The notes under the pieces were generated by a model that made no database searches, was not told the origin of the DNA, and saw nothing but the letters and a program-made list of their open reading frames with translations. This document shows positions 23,265 to 31,505 of a DNA stretch of 64,000 nt, one piece after another. A program made the translations under genes and the position numbers. The DNA is taken from assembly GCF_049994355.1 (NCBI RefSeq), contig NZ_CP188257.1:1488001-1552000 (forward strand), written 5' to 3'. Position 1 is the first letter of the stretch. Each line of letters opens with the position of its first letter. This DNA is from Angustibacter sp049994355 (GTDB lineage: Bacteria > Actinomycetota > Actinomycetes > Actinomycetales > Angustibacteraceae).

Positions 23265-24154
23265 CGCCGCTGCTCAGAGGCCGAGCCGGCCCTGCCCGTC
23301 GGCGGCCGCTGGACGAGGAGTCCGCCCGATGGCTGCACGAGCTCGCGGGCGACGGCCGCCAGCGCGAGGAGGCCGTCCGCCGGCTGCACGCCCTGCTGGT
23401 CCGGGTGTCCACCCGGGAGGTGCACCGGCGCGGCCACCGGCTGGACCTGTCCGGTCCCGAGCTGGACGACATCGCCTACCAGGCGGCGGCGGACGCGACG
23501 ATCGCGGTGACCGCCAAGCTGAGCCAGTTCCGCGGGGAGAGCCGGTTCACCACGTGGGCCTACGCGTTCGCGGTGTTCGAGGTCTCGGCCAAGGTCGCCC
23601 GGCACTTCTGGGCGCGCCCCGGTGCCCGGCTGGCGGATGAGCAGTGGGCGCAGCTGCCGGCCCGGTTCGGCTTCCAGCCCGACCAGGAGGCGCAGTGGCG
23701 CGAGCTGCTGGCCGCGCTGCGTCGGGCGGTGGAGCAGCAGCTCACCGAACGCCAGCGGCGGGTGTTCGTGGCCGTGGTGCTGAACGACGAGCCCATGGAC
23801 ACCTTGGCGCTGGAGCTCAGCACCAGCCGGAACGCGCTCTACAAGACCCTGTTCGACGCGCGTCGCAAGCTGCGCGCCGCGCTCGTCGCCGACGGCCACC
23901 TGGCGAGCCCTACCGAGGAGGCCGTGAGTGGATGGTCCGCCCTCGAGCGCTTCCTGCGCACCGACCCGCACGACGTGGGGTGCGACGAGGCGATGAAGGT
24001 CATGCACCTCTACGTCGAGCTGGTGACCGCCGACCCGCAGCACGCTCGGCAGCAGTTCGCCGGGCTGGCCGCGCACCTGGAGGCGTGCGGGCCGTGCGGT
24101 GAGGACTTCGACGGGCTGCTGGCCGCGGTGAGGAAAGTTCCGGACGAGAGGTAA
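23261..24154 (+). CDS. ECF-type sigma factor with C-terminal zinc-finger anti-sigma-like domain
   Basis: This 297-residue protein has sigma region 2 at about residues 65-118 (ELDDIAYQAAADATIAVTA, then FRGESRFTTWAYAFAVFEV). Region 4 lies at about 158-208 (LTERQRRVFVAVVLNDEPMD ending RNALYKTLFDARRKLRAAL). After region 4, where most ECFs stop, about 90 more residues follow, ending with C241 and H272-x3-C276-x2-C279. That spacing is the zinc-binding signature of anti-sigma (ZAS/HC2) domains. No membrane helix is present, so control would be cytosolic and within one chain. The GTG at 23261 has GAGGAG upstream. The probable target next door is the secreted beta-propeller gene, 58 bp downstream. Confidence 0.88.
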   Translation: MTPLLRGRAGPARRRPLDEESARWLHELAGDGRQREEAVRRLHALLVRVSTREVHRRGHRLDLSGPELDDIAYQAAADATIAVTAKLSQFRGESRFTTWAYAFAVFEVSAKVARHFWARPGARLADEQWAQLPARFGFQPDQEAQWRELLAALRRAVEQQLTERQRRVFVAVVLNDEPMDTLALELSTSRNALYKTLFDARRKLRAALVADGHLASPTEEAVSGWSALERFLRTDPHDVGCDEAMKVMHLYVELVTADPQHARQQFAGLAAHLEACGPCGEDFDGLLAAVRKVPDER

Positions 24155-24212
24155 GACGGGCGCGTCCGCGGACGCCAACGAGGTATCCATCCGATCCTCG
24201 TGAGGAGCTCCC

Positions 24213-25361
24213 ATGAAGACCCTCGTTCGACTCGCCGGCGCAGCGACCGTCTCGCTGGCCGCCGTCGCCGCCGTCGCCGGGCCCGCCGTCGCCGCCCCGG
24301 CGTCGACGAGCCCGACGTCGTCCCACCGCGCAGCCGGAGCCGTCTTCGTCCAGTCCGACGACCCGGACGCGAACACCGTGGTCGCCTATGCGCGGCGTGC
24401 GGACGGCACCCTGCGCCAGGCCGGGACGTACCGCACCGGCGGACGTGGCGGCGTGCTGGACGGCTCGGTCGTCGACCACCTCGCCTCCCAGGGCTCCCTC
24501 GCCCTGGACAAGGCGCACGGTCTGCTGCTCGCGGTGAACGCGGGCAGCAACTCGGTCACCGTCTTCGCCGTGCACGGCGACCGGCTCGCGCGTCGGCAGG
24601 TGATCGCTTCCGGCGGTGAGTTCCCGGTCAGCCTGAGCGTGCGCGGGGACCTCGTGTACGTGCTGAACGCGCGTGGCGGCGGCTCGGTGCAGGGCTACCG
24701 GCTGAACGGCGGGCGGCTGCACCGGGTGAATGCCTGGCACCGCGACCTCGGGCTCGACCCGAGCGCCACTCCCGAGTTCACCCACACGCCCGGCCAGGCA
24801 GCGATCACGCCCGACGGACGGGCCCTGGTGGTGACGACGAAGGCCAACGGCAGCGCGTTCGAGGTCTTCCGGCTGGCCGCGAGCGGGGCGCCGTCCGCGC
24901 AGCCTGTGCTCACCCCGGACCCGGATGCAGTGCCGTTCGCGATGACGTTCGACCACCACGGCCGGGTCGTGGTGGCCGAGGCCGGTACCAACGCGGTTGC
25001 CACGTTCCGGGTCGAGCGCGACGGCACGCTCACGCTGCTCGGTCGGGCTGCGACCGGTCAGGCAGCGACCTGCTGGATCGTCCGCAGCGGGCGGAACCTG
25101 TACGCCTCCAACGCCGGCAGCGCCACGGTGAGCGGGTTCCGGATCGAGGGTCCCGGCGCGCTGGTCCTGCTCGGCAACACCAGCACGGGTGGCGGCACCG
25201 TCGACGCGGCAACGACCTCGAACGGCCGGTACCTGTACGTGCAGACCGGCGCAGCAGGCGGGGTCGACGCTTTCCGGGTCGCTTCGGACGGCGGCCTGCG
25301 CCCGCTCGGGTCGGTCCTGGTTCCCGGCGCGGCGGGTGGCGAGGGGATCGTCGCATCCTGA
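24213..25361 (+). CDS. Secreted beta-propeller (lactonase/YncE-like) protein
   Basis: This 382-residue protein has a signal peptide (MKTLVRLAGAATVSLAAVAA, Ala-rich cleavage near residue 30). The rest is a seven-bladed propeller of the 6-phosphogluconolactonase-like family. Repeated blades carry phrases such as LLLAVNAGSNSVTVFAVHGD, VYVLNARGGGSVQGYRLNG and LYASNAGSATVSGFRIEG. Secretion argues against a pentose-phosphate role; such extracellular members are mostly uncharacterised. The ATG at 24213 follows GAGGAG. It may belong to the regulon of the sigma/zinc-finger protein just upstream. Confidence 0.87.
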   Translation: MKTLVRLAGAATVSLAAVAAVAGPAVAAPASTSPTSSHRAAGAVFVQSDDPDANTVVAYARRADGTLRQAGTYRTGGRGGVLDGSVVDHLASQGSLALDKAHGLLLAVNAGSNSVTVFAVHGDRLARRQVIASGGEFPVSLSVRGDLVYVLNARGGGSVQGYRLNGGRLHRVNAWHRDLGLDPSATPEFTHTPGQAAITPDGRALVVTTKANGSAFEVFRLAASGAPSAQPVLTPDPDAVPFAMTFDHHGRVVVAEAGTNAVATFRVERDGTLTLLGRAATGQAATCWIVRSGRNLYASNAGSATVSGFRIEGPGALVLLGNTSTGGGTVDAATTSNGRYLYVQTGAAGGVDAFRVASDGGLRPLGSVLVPGAAGGEGIVAS

Positions 25362-25374
25362 CCGGCGCGCCCCG

Positions 25375-25413
25375 GGCAGGGCAGGATCCGGCTCAGCCGG
25401 ATCCTGCCCTGCC
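25375..25413. terminator. Strong hairpin terminator after the beta-propeller gene
   Basis: Arms 25375-25393 and 25395-25413 are perfectly complementary over 19 bp around a single central C (25394); the core is GGATCCGGCT with its complement. It starts 14 bases after the stop codon. There is no U-tract. Confidence 0.75.
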
Positions 25414-25417
25414 TCGC

Positions 25418-25423
25418 TAGACT
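25418..25423 (+). promoter_or_regulatory. Candidate -10 for the KAP-type NTPase gene
   Basis: TAGACT lies 40 bases before the ATG at 25463, after the terminator hairpin. AGGGGAG just before the ATG is the ribosome-binding site. Confidence 0.4.
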
Positions 25424-25462
25424 CCAGGCGGCTGCCGTCGGGGCAGCCCAGGGGAGCCCATC

Positions 25463-27649
25463 ATGGATGGTCGACCACCAGCAGTCCCCACGCCGGAGGC
25501 GGACGGCTTCGCCGCTGACGTCTCGGCCGCGTTGGCGCAGACCCTGGCCAGCCCCGATCTGCGTGCGGCGTTCCCGGATCCCACCCGCCTGACCGCCCGG
25601 GTCCTGGAGCACGTCCCCGACTTGTCCCAGCAGCAGCGCGCCGAGCGGGCGGCCGTGGAGTCAGCGCTCGCCAACCTGGCTGCGGCCAGGTCCCGCGAGC
25701 GGCGATGGCTCACAGTGCTCCGGGTCGTCTTCGGACTGCCGCTCACGTTCTGCCTGGTCTACGCGCTCATCGGGTTGTACGGGGCGTTCTACGCGAAGGC
25801 GGGCCTCCGCCTGGGCTGGGATCCCACTGGCGCGATCCTGCTGCCGGGCGACGCCAAGGAGGACCTTGCCGGCGACGCGCTCAGCACGCTCTTCGCGTTC
25901 TGGTTCCTGATGGCCGTGATCGCCGGGGTCTACACCTTCGCCGCTCGTCGCATCCGACGACCTGCGCACCGCTGCGCGGCCGCCGTGCAGCAGCTGGAGT
26001 CTGTCGCGCGGGCCGCGCTTCAGCTGCGGGTGGAAGGGTTGGCCCGACGGCTGGCCAACAGCGAGGAGTTCATCACCGTCCGGTCCGTGGTGAGCCTGAC
26101 CACGACCACGGCCCCGCAGCTCGTCGAACAGGACTATGCGAAGGACACGATCCCGGGGCGCACCCAGCTCGAGGTCGAGGATCTCATCCGCGAGCACCGT
26201 ACGACCGCCATCGGCATCGCCGGGCCGCGCGGGGTCGGCAAGACGACCATCATGCGCCGACTGCCCAGCGACCTGCCCGACCACGTCGTGGTCTACGTAC
26301 CCGTGCCGGTGTACTACTCCGCGGCGGACTTCGTCCACCACGTGCACGTCCAGGTGGCGCAGGCGGTGCGGGACAGCCAGCCACCCGAGCCCCCCGCGAG
26401 CCGGGGTCGGCTGCGCCGAGCGGCGCCGGGCATCGGGATCGCGGTCGCGTTCCTGCTGCTGCTCGGTGCAGTCGACCTGATCATGCCGGACGACCCGTTC
26501 GCGTTCGTCCTGCCGCACGACGTCTCGAACGGCCTCCTGGTGCTGATGGCCTCGATCGCGGTCCTCGTGTCGGTCCCGTTGGGGCTGCGGTGGTGGGACG
26601 AGGAGGTCCGCGAACGCGCCGAGCAGGGCAGCCCCGGGTCGGCGCGCCAGCTCGCCGAACGCCAGCTGCGGTGGCTGACGTACCGCAGCACCCTGCAGAC
26701 CAGCCACAGGTGGTCGCTGCCGCTGGCCAAGGCGACGTTCGAGAGCAGCACCGGACGCACTGTCGAGGAGCGCGAGCTGTCCCACCCGGACGCCGTCGAC
26801 GCGTTTCGCAGGTTCGCGCGCGAGTACGGGCAGCTCGACGGTGTGCAGCCGCTCGTGGTGACGGTCGACGAGCTCGACAAGATCTCCGACCCGCAGAAGG
26901 CCGTCGAGCTCGTCAACGGTGCCAAGGACCTGCTGCACATCGACGGCACGCACTTCGTCGTGTCGGTGTCCGAGGAGGCCCTCGCCGGTTACGCGTTGCG
27001 CGGGCTGGAGGTGCGCGACGTCTTCGACTCCACGTTCGACGTCGTGCTGGAGGTCAAGCCGTTGAGTGCCCACGACTCGCTCGCCCTGCTGGAACGTCGG
27101 GTGCTGGACTTCCCGGTACCGGTGGGTCTGCTCTGCCACTGCGTCTCGGGAGGACTCCCCAGGGACCTCATCCGCAGCGCGCGGTTCTGCGTCGGAATAC
27201 GCCGGGCCGACACGTCGCCGGTGGGCATCGCGGACCTGGCCGGCGCGTTGACCCGCAGCGAGCTGATCGGTGCACTGGACGCCGCACTGCGGACGGGGTC
27301 GAACCACGTCGGCTCAGACCAGCTGCTCGCGCTGCGCGACGTCCTGGAGGCCGGCCCCCGGCTGGAAGCGTCCACGGTAAGAGACGTGCTGGGACGCCTG
27401 GCCGGCGACCGTGCCGCGGTGCTGGACGTCTACGCTGCGTTCCTCGCGACCACCTACGAGTACTTCGCGACGCCGCGTGACAGCGACCAGTGGACCGCGC
27501 TGATCGACGACGGGAGGGCCGCTGGCTTCGCGACCGCGTTGGCGTCGGTGCAACGCACGATCCCGGTCTCTGCCTCTGCGGCCGCCGCGCGGCTGGACAC
27601 GGCGAGGAGGACCTTTGATCTGTCCGCCTCGGCCACCGCGGTCACCTGA
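25463..27649 (+). CDS. KAP-type membrane P-loop NTPase
   Basis: This 728-residue protein has two membrane helices near residues 85-110 and 141-162. Walker A is GPRGVGKTT at 254-262. Two more helices follow at about 322-342 and 355-375, and Walker B LVVTVDELDK lies at 464-473. Membrane helices inserted between Walker A and Walker B are the hallmark of the KAP NTPase family (Kidins220/ARMS and PifA group). Bacterial members include plasmid-borne phage-exclusion proteins, though most are uncharacterised. The gene stands alone between a terminator and a lipoprotein gene, so context does not show its role. The ATG at 25463 follows AGGGGAG. Confidence 0.78.
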   Translation: MDGRPPAVPTPEADGFAADVSAALAQTLASPDLRAAFPDPTRLTARVLEHVPDLSQQQRAERAAVESALANLAAARSRERRWLTVLRVVFGLPLTFCLVYALIGLYGAFYAKAGLRLGWDPTGAILLPGDAKEDLAGDALSTLFAFWFLMAVIAGVYTFAARRIRRPAHRCAAAVQQLESVARAALQLRVEGLARRLANSEEFITVRSVVSLTTTTAPQLVEQDYAKDTIPGRTQLEVEDLIREHRTTAIGIAGPRGVGKTTIMRRLPSDLPDHVVVYVPVPVYYSAADFVHHVHVQVAQAVRDSQPPEPPASRGRLRRAAPGIGIAVAFLLLLGAVDLIMPDDPFAFVLPHDVSNGLLVLMASIAVLVSVPLGLRWWDEEVRERAEQGSPGSARQLAERQLRWLTYRSTLQTSHRWSLPLAKATFESSTGRTVEERELSHPDAVDAFRRFAREYGQLDGVQPLVVTVDELDKISDPQKAVELVNGAKDLLHIDGTHFVVSVSEEALAGYALRGLEVRDVFDSTFDVVLEVKPLSAHDSLALLERRVLDFPVPVGLLCHCVSGGLPRDLIRSARFCVGIRRADTSPVGIADLAGALTRSELIGALDAALRTGSNHVGSDQLLALRDVLEAGPRLEASTVRDVLGRLAGDRAAVLDVYAAFLATTYEYFATPRDSDQWTALIDDGRAAGFATALASVQRTIPVSASAAAARLDTARRTFDLSASATAVT

Positions 27650-27709
27650 ACCCCTGAGGTCCACCGATATCGGGTGGAACCGGACGGCGTCTGCCGGCGT
27701 CCCATCACC

Positions 27710-28225
27710 ATGCGACTCGACGTGAGAGCCACGCCACCGCTGGCCCGTCTGGCCGCCGCGCTCCTCGGCGGTGCACTGCTGGTCGGCGCCAGTGCGTGCG
27801 GCTCCGAGCAGCCCTCTGGCACGGCAGGCTCGACGCCCGCGAGCCTGCCCGCGACGTCCGGCAACCAGCCAGGCGGGCTGGCCTCACCGGTCGTGCTGAT
27901 CCGCACCGGGGGGATCGCCGGCATGAACGACGCGCTGGTGCTGATGCCGGACGGCACCTACACGGTCACCCGCAAGAACCAGGACCCGGTCACCCGCCGC
28001 GCCGACGCCGGCCAGCTCAGGGCCATCGCGGACGCCGTGCAGGGCGCGAACCTTTCCAAGCTGCCGCCGAGCACGCCGGACACCACCACCAGCGACCAGA
28101 TCAGCTACCGGCTCAGTGTCGGTTCGCGCACCTACCAGATCGCCGGGACTCAGACTCCGGACGAGGTGCGGCCGCTGCTGGACGAGCTCGGCGCGCTGTT
28201 CAGCGCGCCGGCAACCACACCGTGA
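27710..28225 (+). CDS. Putative lipoprotein, unknown function
   Basis: This protein of about 171 residues has a hydrophobic N-terminus and a lipobox-like LVGASAC near residue 28, so it is probably lipid-anchored outside the membrane. A Thr/Ser/Pro linker follows, then a small beta-rich domain (VVLIRTGGIAG, LMPDGTYTVTRKN, YRLSVGSRTYQIAG). No catalytic motif is visible. The ATG at 27710 gives a typical lipoprotein signal; an upstream GTG at 27674 would add 12 residues. Its last 26 bases overlap the convergent alpha-glucosidase gene. Confidence 0.72.
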   Translation: MRLDVRATPPLARLAAALLGGALLVGASACGSEQPSGTAGSTPASLPATSGNQPGGLASPVVLIRTGGIAGMNDALVLMPDGTYTVTRKNQDPVTRRADAGQLRAIADAVQGANLSKLPPSTPDTTTSDQISYRLSVGSRTYQIAGTQTPDEVRPLLDELGALFSAPATTP

Positions 28226-29888
28226 CGTCGGCCGGCAGCCCGGCGGACAGGTCCACCGGCACGCTGGTCAGCAGGGGCTGCGCGCCATCGGGCAGCGGCA
28301 CCGTCGTCCGGCCGGTGTTGGCCAGGACCAGCACGTCATCGTTGCGCAGCGCGACGACCTGCTCGGGGTAGCCGTCGACCCAGCTGAGCTCGCCCTCGCC
28401 CAGCCGGTGCTCGCGGCGCAGCCGCAGCGCCCCGCGGTAGGTCTCGTACGTCGAGCCCGGGACGGTGCGCTGGGCGTCCAGCGCGAGGCCGGCCCAGCTG
28501 GACGGCTGTGGCAGCCAGGCGTTGTGGCTGGGTCCGAAGCCGAAGGAGGGCGAGTCCCCGGCCCACGGCATCGGCACCCGGCAGCCGTCGCGGCCGCGGT
28601 GCTCGTGGCTCGAGCGCGCCCAGGTCGGGTCCTGCCGGACGTCGTCCGGCAGGGTCGTGTGCTCGGGTAGGCCGAGCTCCTCGCCCTGGTACAGGTAGCA
28701 GCTGCCGGGCAGTGCGAGCATCAGCATGGTGGCCGCCCGGGCGCGGCGCAGGCCGACCTCGTGGTTGGGCTGGGAGTCCGCCAGCCCGATGCCGTTGGGG
28801 AGCGCGGTGCCCGCTTCGAAACCGAAGCGGGTCACATGCCGGAGCACGTCGTGGTTGCTCAGCACCCAGGTCGCCGGGGCACCCACCGAACCCATCGCCT
28901 CGAGGGACTCGGTGATCACCTCGCGCAGCGCCGGACCCTCCCACGCGGTGACCAGGTAGGGGAAGTTGAACGACTGGTGCAGCTCGTCGGGTCGCACGTA
29001 GTCGGCGATCCGGGCCGCGGGGGTGACCCACGCCTCGGCGACGAGCACCCGGTCGCCCGCGTACTGGGCGACCACCTGGTGCCACTCGCGGTAGATGTCG
29101 TGCACACCCGGCTGGTCCCAGTAGGGCGGGCGGGAGAACCTCGAGTCGGTGCCCTCGAGCATCTCCGGCTCGTGCTCCCAGTCCGGCAGGCCCTCAGCCT
29201 TGACCAGGCCGTGCGCGACGTCGATCCGGAAGCCGTCGACGCCATGGTCCAACCAGAACCGCAGCACCGAGACGAACTCCTCGTGCACCTGCGGGTTCGT
29301 CCAGTCCAGGTCCGGCTGCTTGACGTCGAACAGGTGCAGGTACCACTGCCCGGGGCTGCCGTCCGCCTCGGCGACCCGAGTCCAGGCCGGGCCGCCGAAG
29401 ACCGACCGCCAGCGGTTCGGCGGCAGCTCGCCGTGCTCGCCGAGGCCGTCGCGGAAGAGATAGCGGGCGCGTTGCTCGCTGCCCGGTCCGGCCGCCAGCG
29501 CGGCCTGGAACCAGTCGTGCTCGTCGCTGGTGTGGTTCGGCACGATGTCGACGATCACCCGCAGGCCGAGCTCGTGCGCCCGCGCGACCAGCGCGTCGGC
29601 GTCCGCGAGGTCACCGAACACCGGGTCCACCGCGCGGTAGTCGGACACGTCGTACCCAGCGTCCGCCTGCGGCGAGCGGTAGAACGGCGAGAGCCACAGC
29701 GCGTCCACGCCGAGCTCGACCAGGTGCGGCAGGCGAGCCGTGATGCCCGGCAGGTCGCCGATGCCGTCGCCGTCCGAGTCGGCGAAGGAGCGTGGGTAGA
29801 CCTGGTAGATCACGGCGCTGCGCCACCACTCGTGGCCCGGGGCGGTGAGCGGGTGGTCGGCGCGCTTGGTGAGGGGCTCAGAAGTCAC
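28200..29888 (-). CDS. GH13 alpha-glucosidase (oligo-1,6-glucosidase-like)
   Basis: This 562-residue cytosolic GH13 enzyme contains the conserved regions: DIVPNHTSDEHDWF (region I), GFRIDVAHGLVK (region II, nucleophile Asp), VAEAWV (region III, acid Glu) and VLSNHDVLRHVT (region IV, Asp). QVYPRSFADSDGDGIGDLPG is typical of alpha-glucosidases acting on maltose or isomaltose oligomers. The GTG at 29888 lies six bases after TAGCCT on the minus strand, so the mRNA is leaderless. A LacI-type operator sits just upstream. It works on the same substrates as malQ located 9 kb away. Confidence 0.94.
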   Translation of the reverse strand: MTSEPLTKRADHPLTAPGHEWWRSAVIYQVYPRSFADSDGDGIGDLPGITARLPHLVELGVDALWLSPFYRSPQADAGYDVSDYRAVDPVFGDLADADALVARAHELGLRVIVDIVPNHTSDEHDWFQAALAAGPGSEQRARYLFRDGLGEHGELPPNRWRSVFGGPAWTRVAEADGSPGQWYLHLFDVKQPDLDWTNPQVHEEFVSVLRFWLDHGVDGFRIDVAHGLVKAEGLPDWEHEPEMLEGTDSRFSRPPYWDQPGVHDIYREWHQVVAQYAGDRVLVAEAWVTPAARIADYVRPDELHQSFNFPYLVTAWEGPALREVITESLEAMGSVGAPATWVLSNHDVLRHVTRFGFEAGTALPNGIGLADSQPNHEVGLRRARAATMLMLALPGSCYLYQGEELGLPEHTTLPDDVRQDPTWARSSHEHRGRDGCRVPMPWAGDSPSFGFGPSHNAWLPQPSSWAGLALDAQRTVPGSTYETYRGALRLRREHRLGEGELSWVDGYPEQVVALRNDDVLVLANTGRTTVPLPDGAQPLLTSVPVDLSAGLPADVTVWLPAR

Positions 29889-29894
29889 CGAAAC

Positions 29895-29936
29895 AGGCTA
29901 CGACCTCACGGCGCCGAAGGTGAAAGCGCTTGTCCA
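29895..29936 (-). promoter_or_regulatory. Leaderless promoter with LacI-type operator for the alpha-glucosidase
   Basis: On the minus strand TAGCCT (29900-29895) is the -10, six bases before the GTG at 29888. TGAAAGCGCTTGTCCA (29921-29936 on the plus strand), with palindromic core AAGCGCTT, covers the -35 region. It matches 12 of 14 positions of the catabolite/LacI consensus TGWAARCGYTWNCW. Binding would block RNA polymerase. Confidence 0.65.
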
Positions 29937-29962
29937 CTCCGTGGTCGAGTCGGGCGGGCCGT

Positions 29963-30352
29963 TCAGCCGGGGGTGTTGACCAGGGAGTGCGCGGCCCGCT
30001 CGAGGTAGTCCCACAGGATCGCCTCGTGCACCGGGGCCAGCGCGACCTCGTCGATGGCCTCGCGCATGTGGTGCAGCCAGCGGTCGCGCATCTGCACGGT
30101 CACCGCGAACGGGTGGTGCCGCATCCGCAGGCGGGGGTGTCCGCGTTGGTCGCTGTAGCTGGTCGGGCCGCCCCAGTACTGCTCCAGGAACATCCGGAAC
30201 CGGACCTCAGCCGGTCCGAGGTCGGCCTCGGGGTAGAGGGCGCGGAGCTCGGGGTCGCCGGACACGCCCTGGTAGAAGCTGTGCACGAGCCGGACGAAGG
30301 TGTCGTGCCCGCCCACCTCCTCGTAGAAGGTGACCTGCTGCTGCTCGCTCAC
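29963..30352 (-). CDS. glbO: Truncated haemoglobin GlbO (group II)
   Basis: This 129-residue protein has the 2-on-2 globin pattern. TFYEEVGGHDTFVRLVHSFY forms the N-terminus, EVRFRMFLEQYWGGP the E helix region, and HPRLRMRHHPFAV contains the proximal His. Tyr and Trp at positions typical of group II (GlbO) are present. It binds haem and O2 or NO in the cytosol and is nearly universal in Actinobacteria. The GTG at 30352 gives the family's usual N-terminus; no clear Shine-Dalgarno is seen, so it may be leaderless. Confidence 0.93.
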   Translation of the reverse strand: MSEQQQVTFYEEVGGHDTFVRLVHSFYQGVSGDPELRALYPEADLGPAEVRFRMFLEQYWGGPTSYSDQRGHPRLRMRHHPFAVTVQMRDRWLHHMREAIDEVALAPVHEAILWDYLERAAHSLVNTPG

Positions 30353-30398
30353 CCCGCCAGTCTCTCAAACCCGCCCGCCCCCTCCCCGCCGCCCCCGC

Positions 30399-30486
30399 AC
30401 CCAGGCTTGCTCCACCCCGCCTACTTTGCTCCAGCAGAACCGCTTGTTGCACGGAGCAAAGCGGGTTGGGGGGAGCAAGCCTGGGT
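30399..30486. terminator. Long imperfect hairpin containing the 22-bp dispersed repeat (copy 1)
   Basis: Outer arms 30399-30413 and 30472-30486 pair perfectly over 15 bp, and inner arms 30424-30432 and 30453-30461 over 9 bp. The right side contains the 22-bp sequence at 30458-30479 that recurs at 33707 and 39171. It abuts the stop codon of the minus-strand gene at 30486 and follows the promoter-proximal end of glbO. The likely role is termination of the sigma/membrane-protein operon. Confidence 0.7.
30458..30479 (+). repeat. Dispersed 22-bp repeat, copy 1
   Basis: Core GGTTGGGGGGAGCAAG preceded by AAAGCG. The same 22 bases occur at 33707-33728 (one change) and 39171-39192 (one change). All three lie just 3' of a minus-strand gene. 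Confidence 0.85.
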
Positions 30487-31505
30487 CAGCGTGCGGAGAC
30501 GCCGACCTCGACCAGAGCCCCCGGATCGGCGTCCCTGACCTCCAGGCGGAGCCGCTGCTCCGCGGACGGTCGCGGGGTCAGGTCGACCGTCCGGCTCACT
30601 CGCTGGTCCACCGGGCAGTCCACCGTCTGTTGCTCGCCGTCCCCGAGGTCCGCGACGAGCTGCTGGCGCCCGATGCAGTACACCAGCAGGTGCACGGAGC
30701 GCTTGTCCGCCATGGCGATCTCGGCGCCGTTCAGGACCTCGTTGCCGGCCGGCGTCTCGGCGCTGCTGTCCGCCGTCCCCGAGGCGTACAGCCAGCCGTT
30801 CGAGAGCGCGAACGAGTTCATGAACGTGTAGCCCTTCGGCGCCGCCCGCAGCGGCGACAGGTCGATGACGTCGTCGCCGCCCAGCAACGCGACCGAGAAC
30901 GTGGACCCTGCCGGCACCGGCCGGTCGAACCTAGCCTGCAGCCGCAGCGTCGCGCCGGCCTTCAGGTCGACGGTGCCCAGGATGTCGCTGTCGGCCGGCT
31001 CACCGTCGGGTGCGCAGGTAATGGAGGCCGGGGCGGGCGCCTCGTCGTCTCCCAAGAACTCGGCTGTCACGATGACCGCCGTGTTCTCGTCCAGCACGGC
31101 GCCCTTCAGTGCGGCGCACCGGACGACGATCGCACCGCCCGTGCCGGCCGGAAACGTGACCAGCTTGGCCGGGGTCTCGCCGTACGTGCCGGTGAGCTCG
31201 GCGACGACGTCCTGCCCGCGGTAGAGCAGGGGCAGCGGCGCGAGCGCCGCGGTTGCGGTGGACGGTGTGGACGATGTCGCCGGGGTGAGCGGCGAGCGGC
31301 CGCCGCCGGCGCTCACGTTCGCGGCGACGGCGACGGCGGTAACGACGGCCAGCACCCCCACGCCGGCGGCGGCCGCGGCCCGAGTGCGCTGGCGGCGCTG
31401 GACCCGGGCGCGGACCCCCGCCAGCCGCGCGGAGGACGCCGCGTCGTACGGCGCGCTGGACGCCTCGTCGAGCGCGGCGCGCAGCTCCTCGGTGCTCAGG
31501 CTCAT
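30486..31505 (-). CDS. Membrane protein encoded with a SigE-family sigma factor, probable sigma regulator
   Basis: This 339-residue protein has a short cytosolic N-terminus (about 43 residues), one membrane helix at about 44-66 (AAAAAGVGVLAVVTAVAVAA) and a long outer beta-rich domain with a few cysteines. The first 40 residues (STEELRAALDEASSAPYDAA) are helical, as in anti-sigma-interacting tails, but there is no zinc motif. The ATG at 31505 overlaps the sigma stop by 4 bp (ATGA). The pairing suggests a cognate regulator, though the family is not recognised. Its stop codon abuts the repeat-bearing hairpin. Confidence 0.72.
   Translation of the reverse strand: MSLSTEELRAALDEASSAPYDAASSARLAGVRARVQRRQRTRAAAAAGVGVLAVVTAVAVAANVSAGGGRSPLTPATSSTPSTATAALAPLPLLYRGQDVVAELTGTYGETPAKLVTFPAGTGGAIVVRCAALKGAVLDENTAVIVTAEFLGDDEAPAPASITCAPDGEPADSDILGTVDLKAGATLRLQARFDRPVPAGSTFSVALLGGDDVIDLSPLRAAPKGYTFMNSFALSNGWLYASGTADSSAETPAGNEVLNGAEIAMADKRSVHLLVYCIGRQQLVADLGDGEQQTVDCPVDQRVSRTVDLTPRPSAEQRLRLEVRDADPGALVEVGVSAR

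Noticed and set aside
27658..27682. Terminator hairpin after the KAP NTPase gene
   Set aside because: CCACC-GATATC-GGGTGG pairing is short and imperfect; too weak to list as a terminator.
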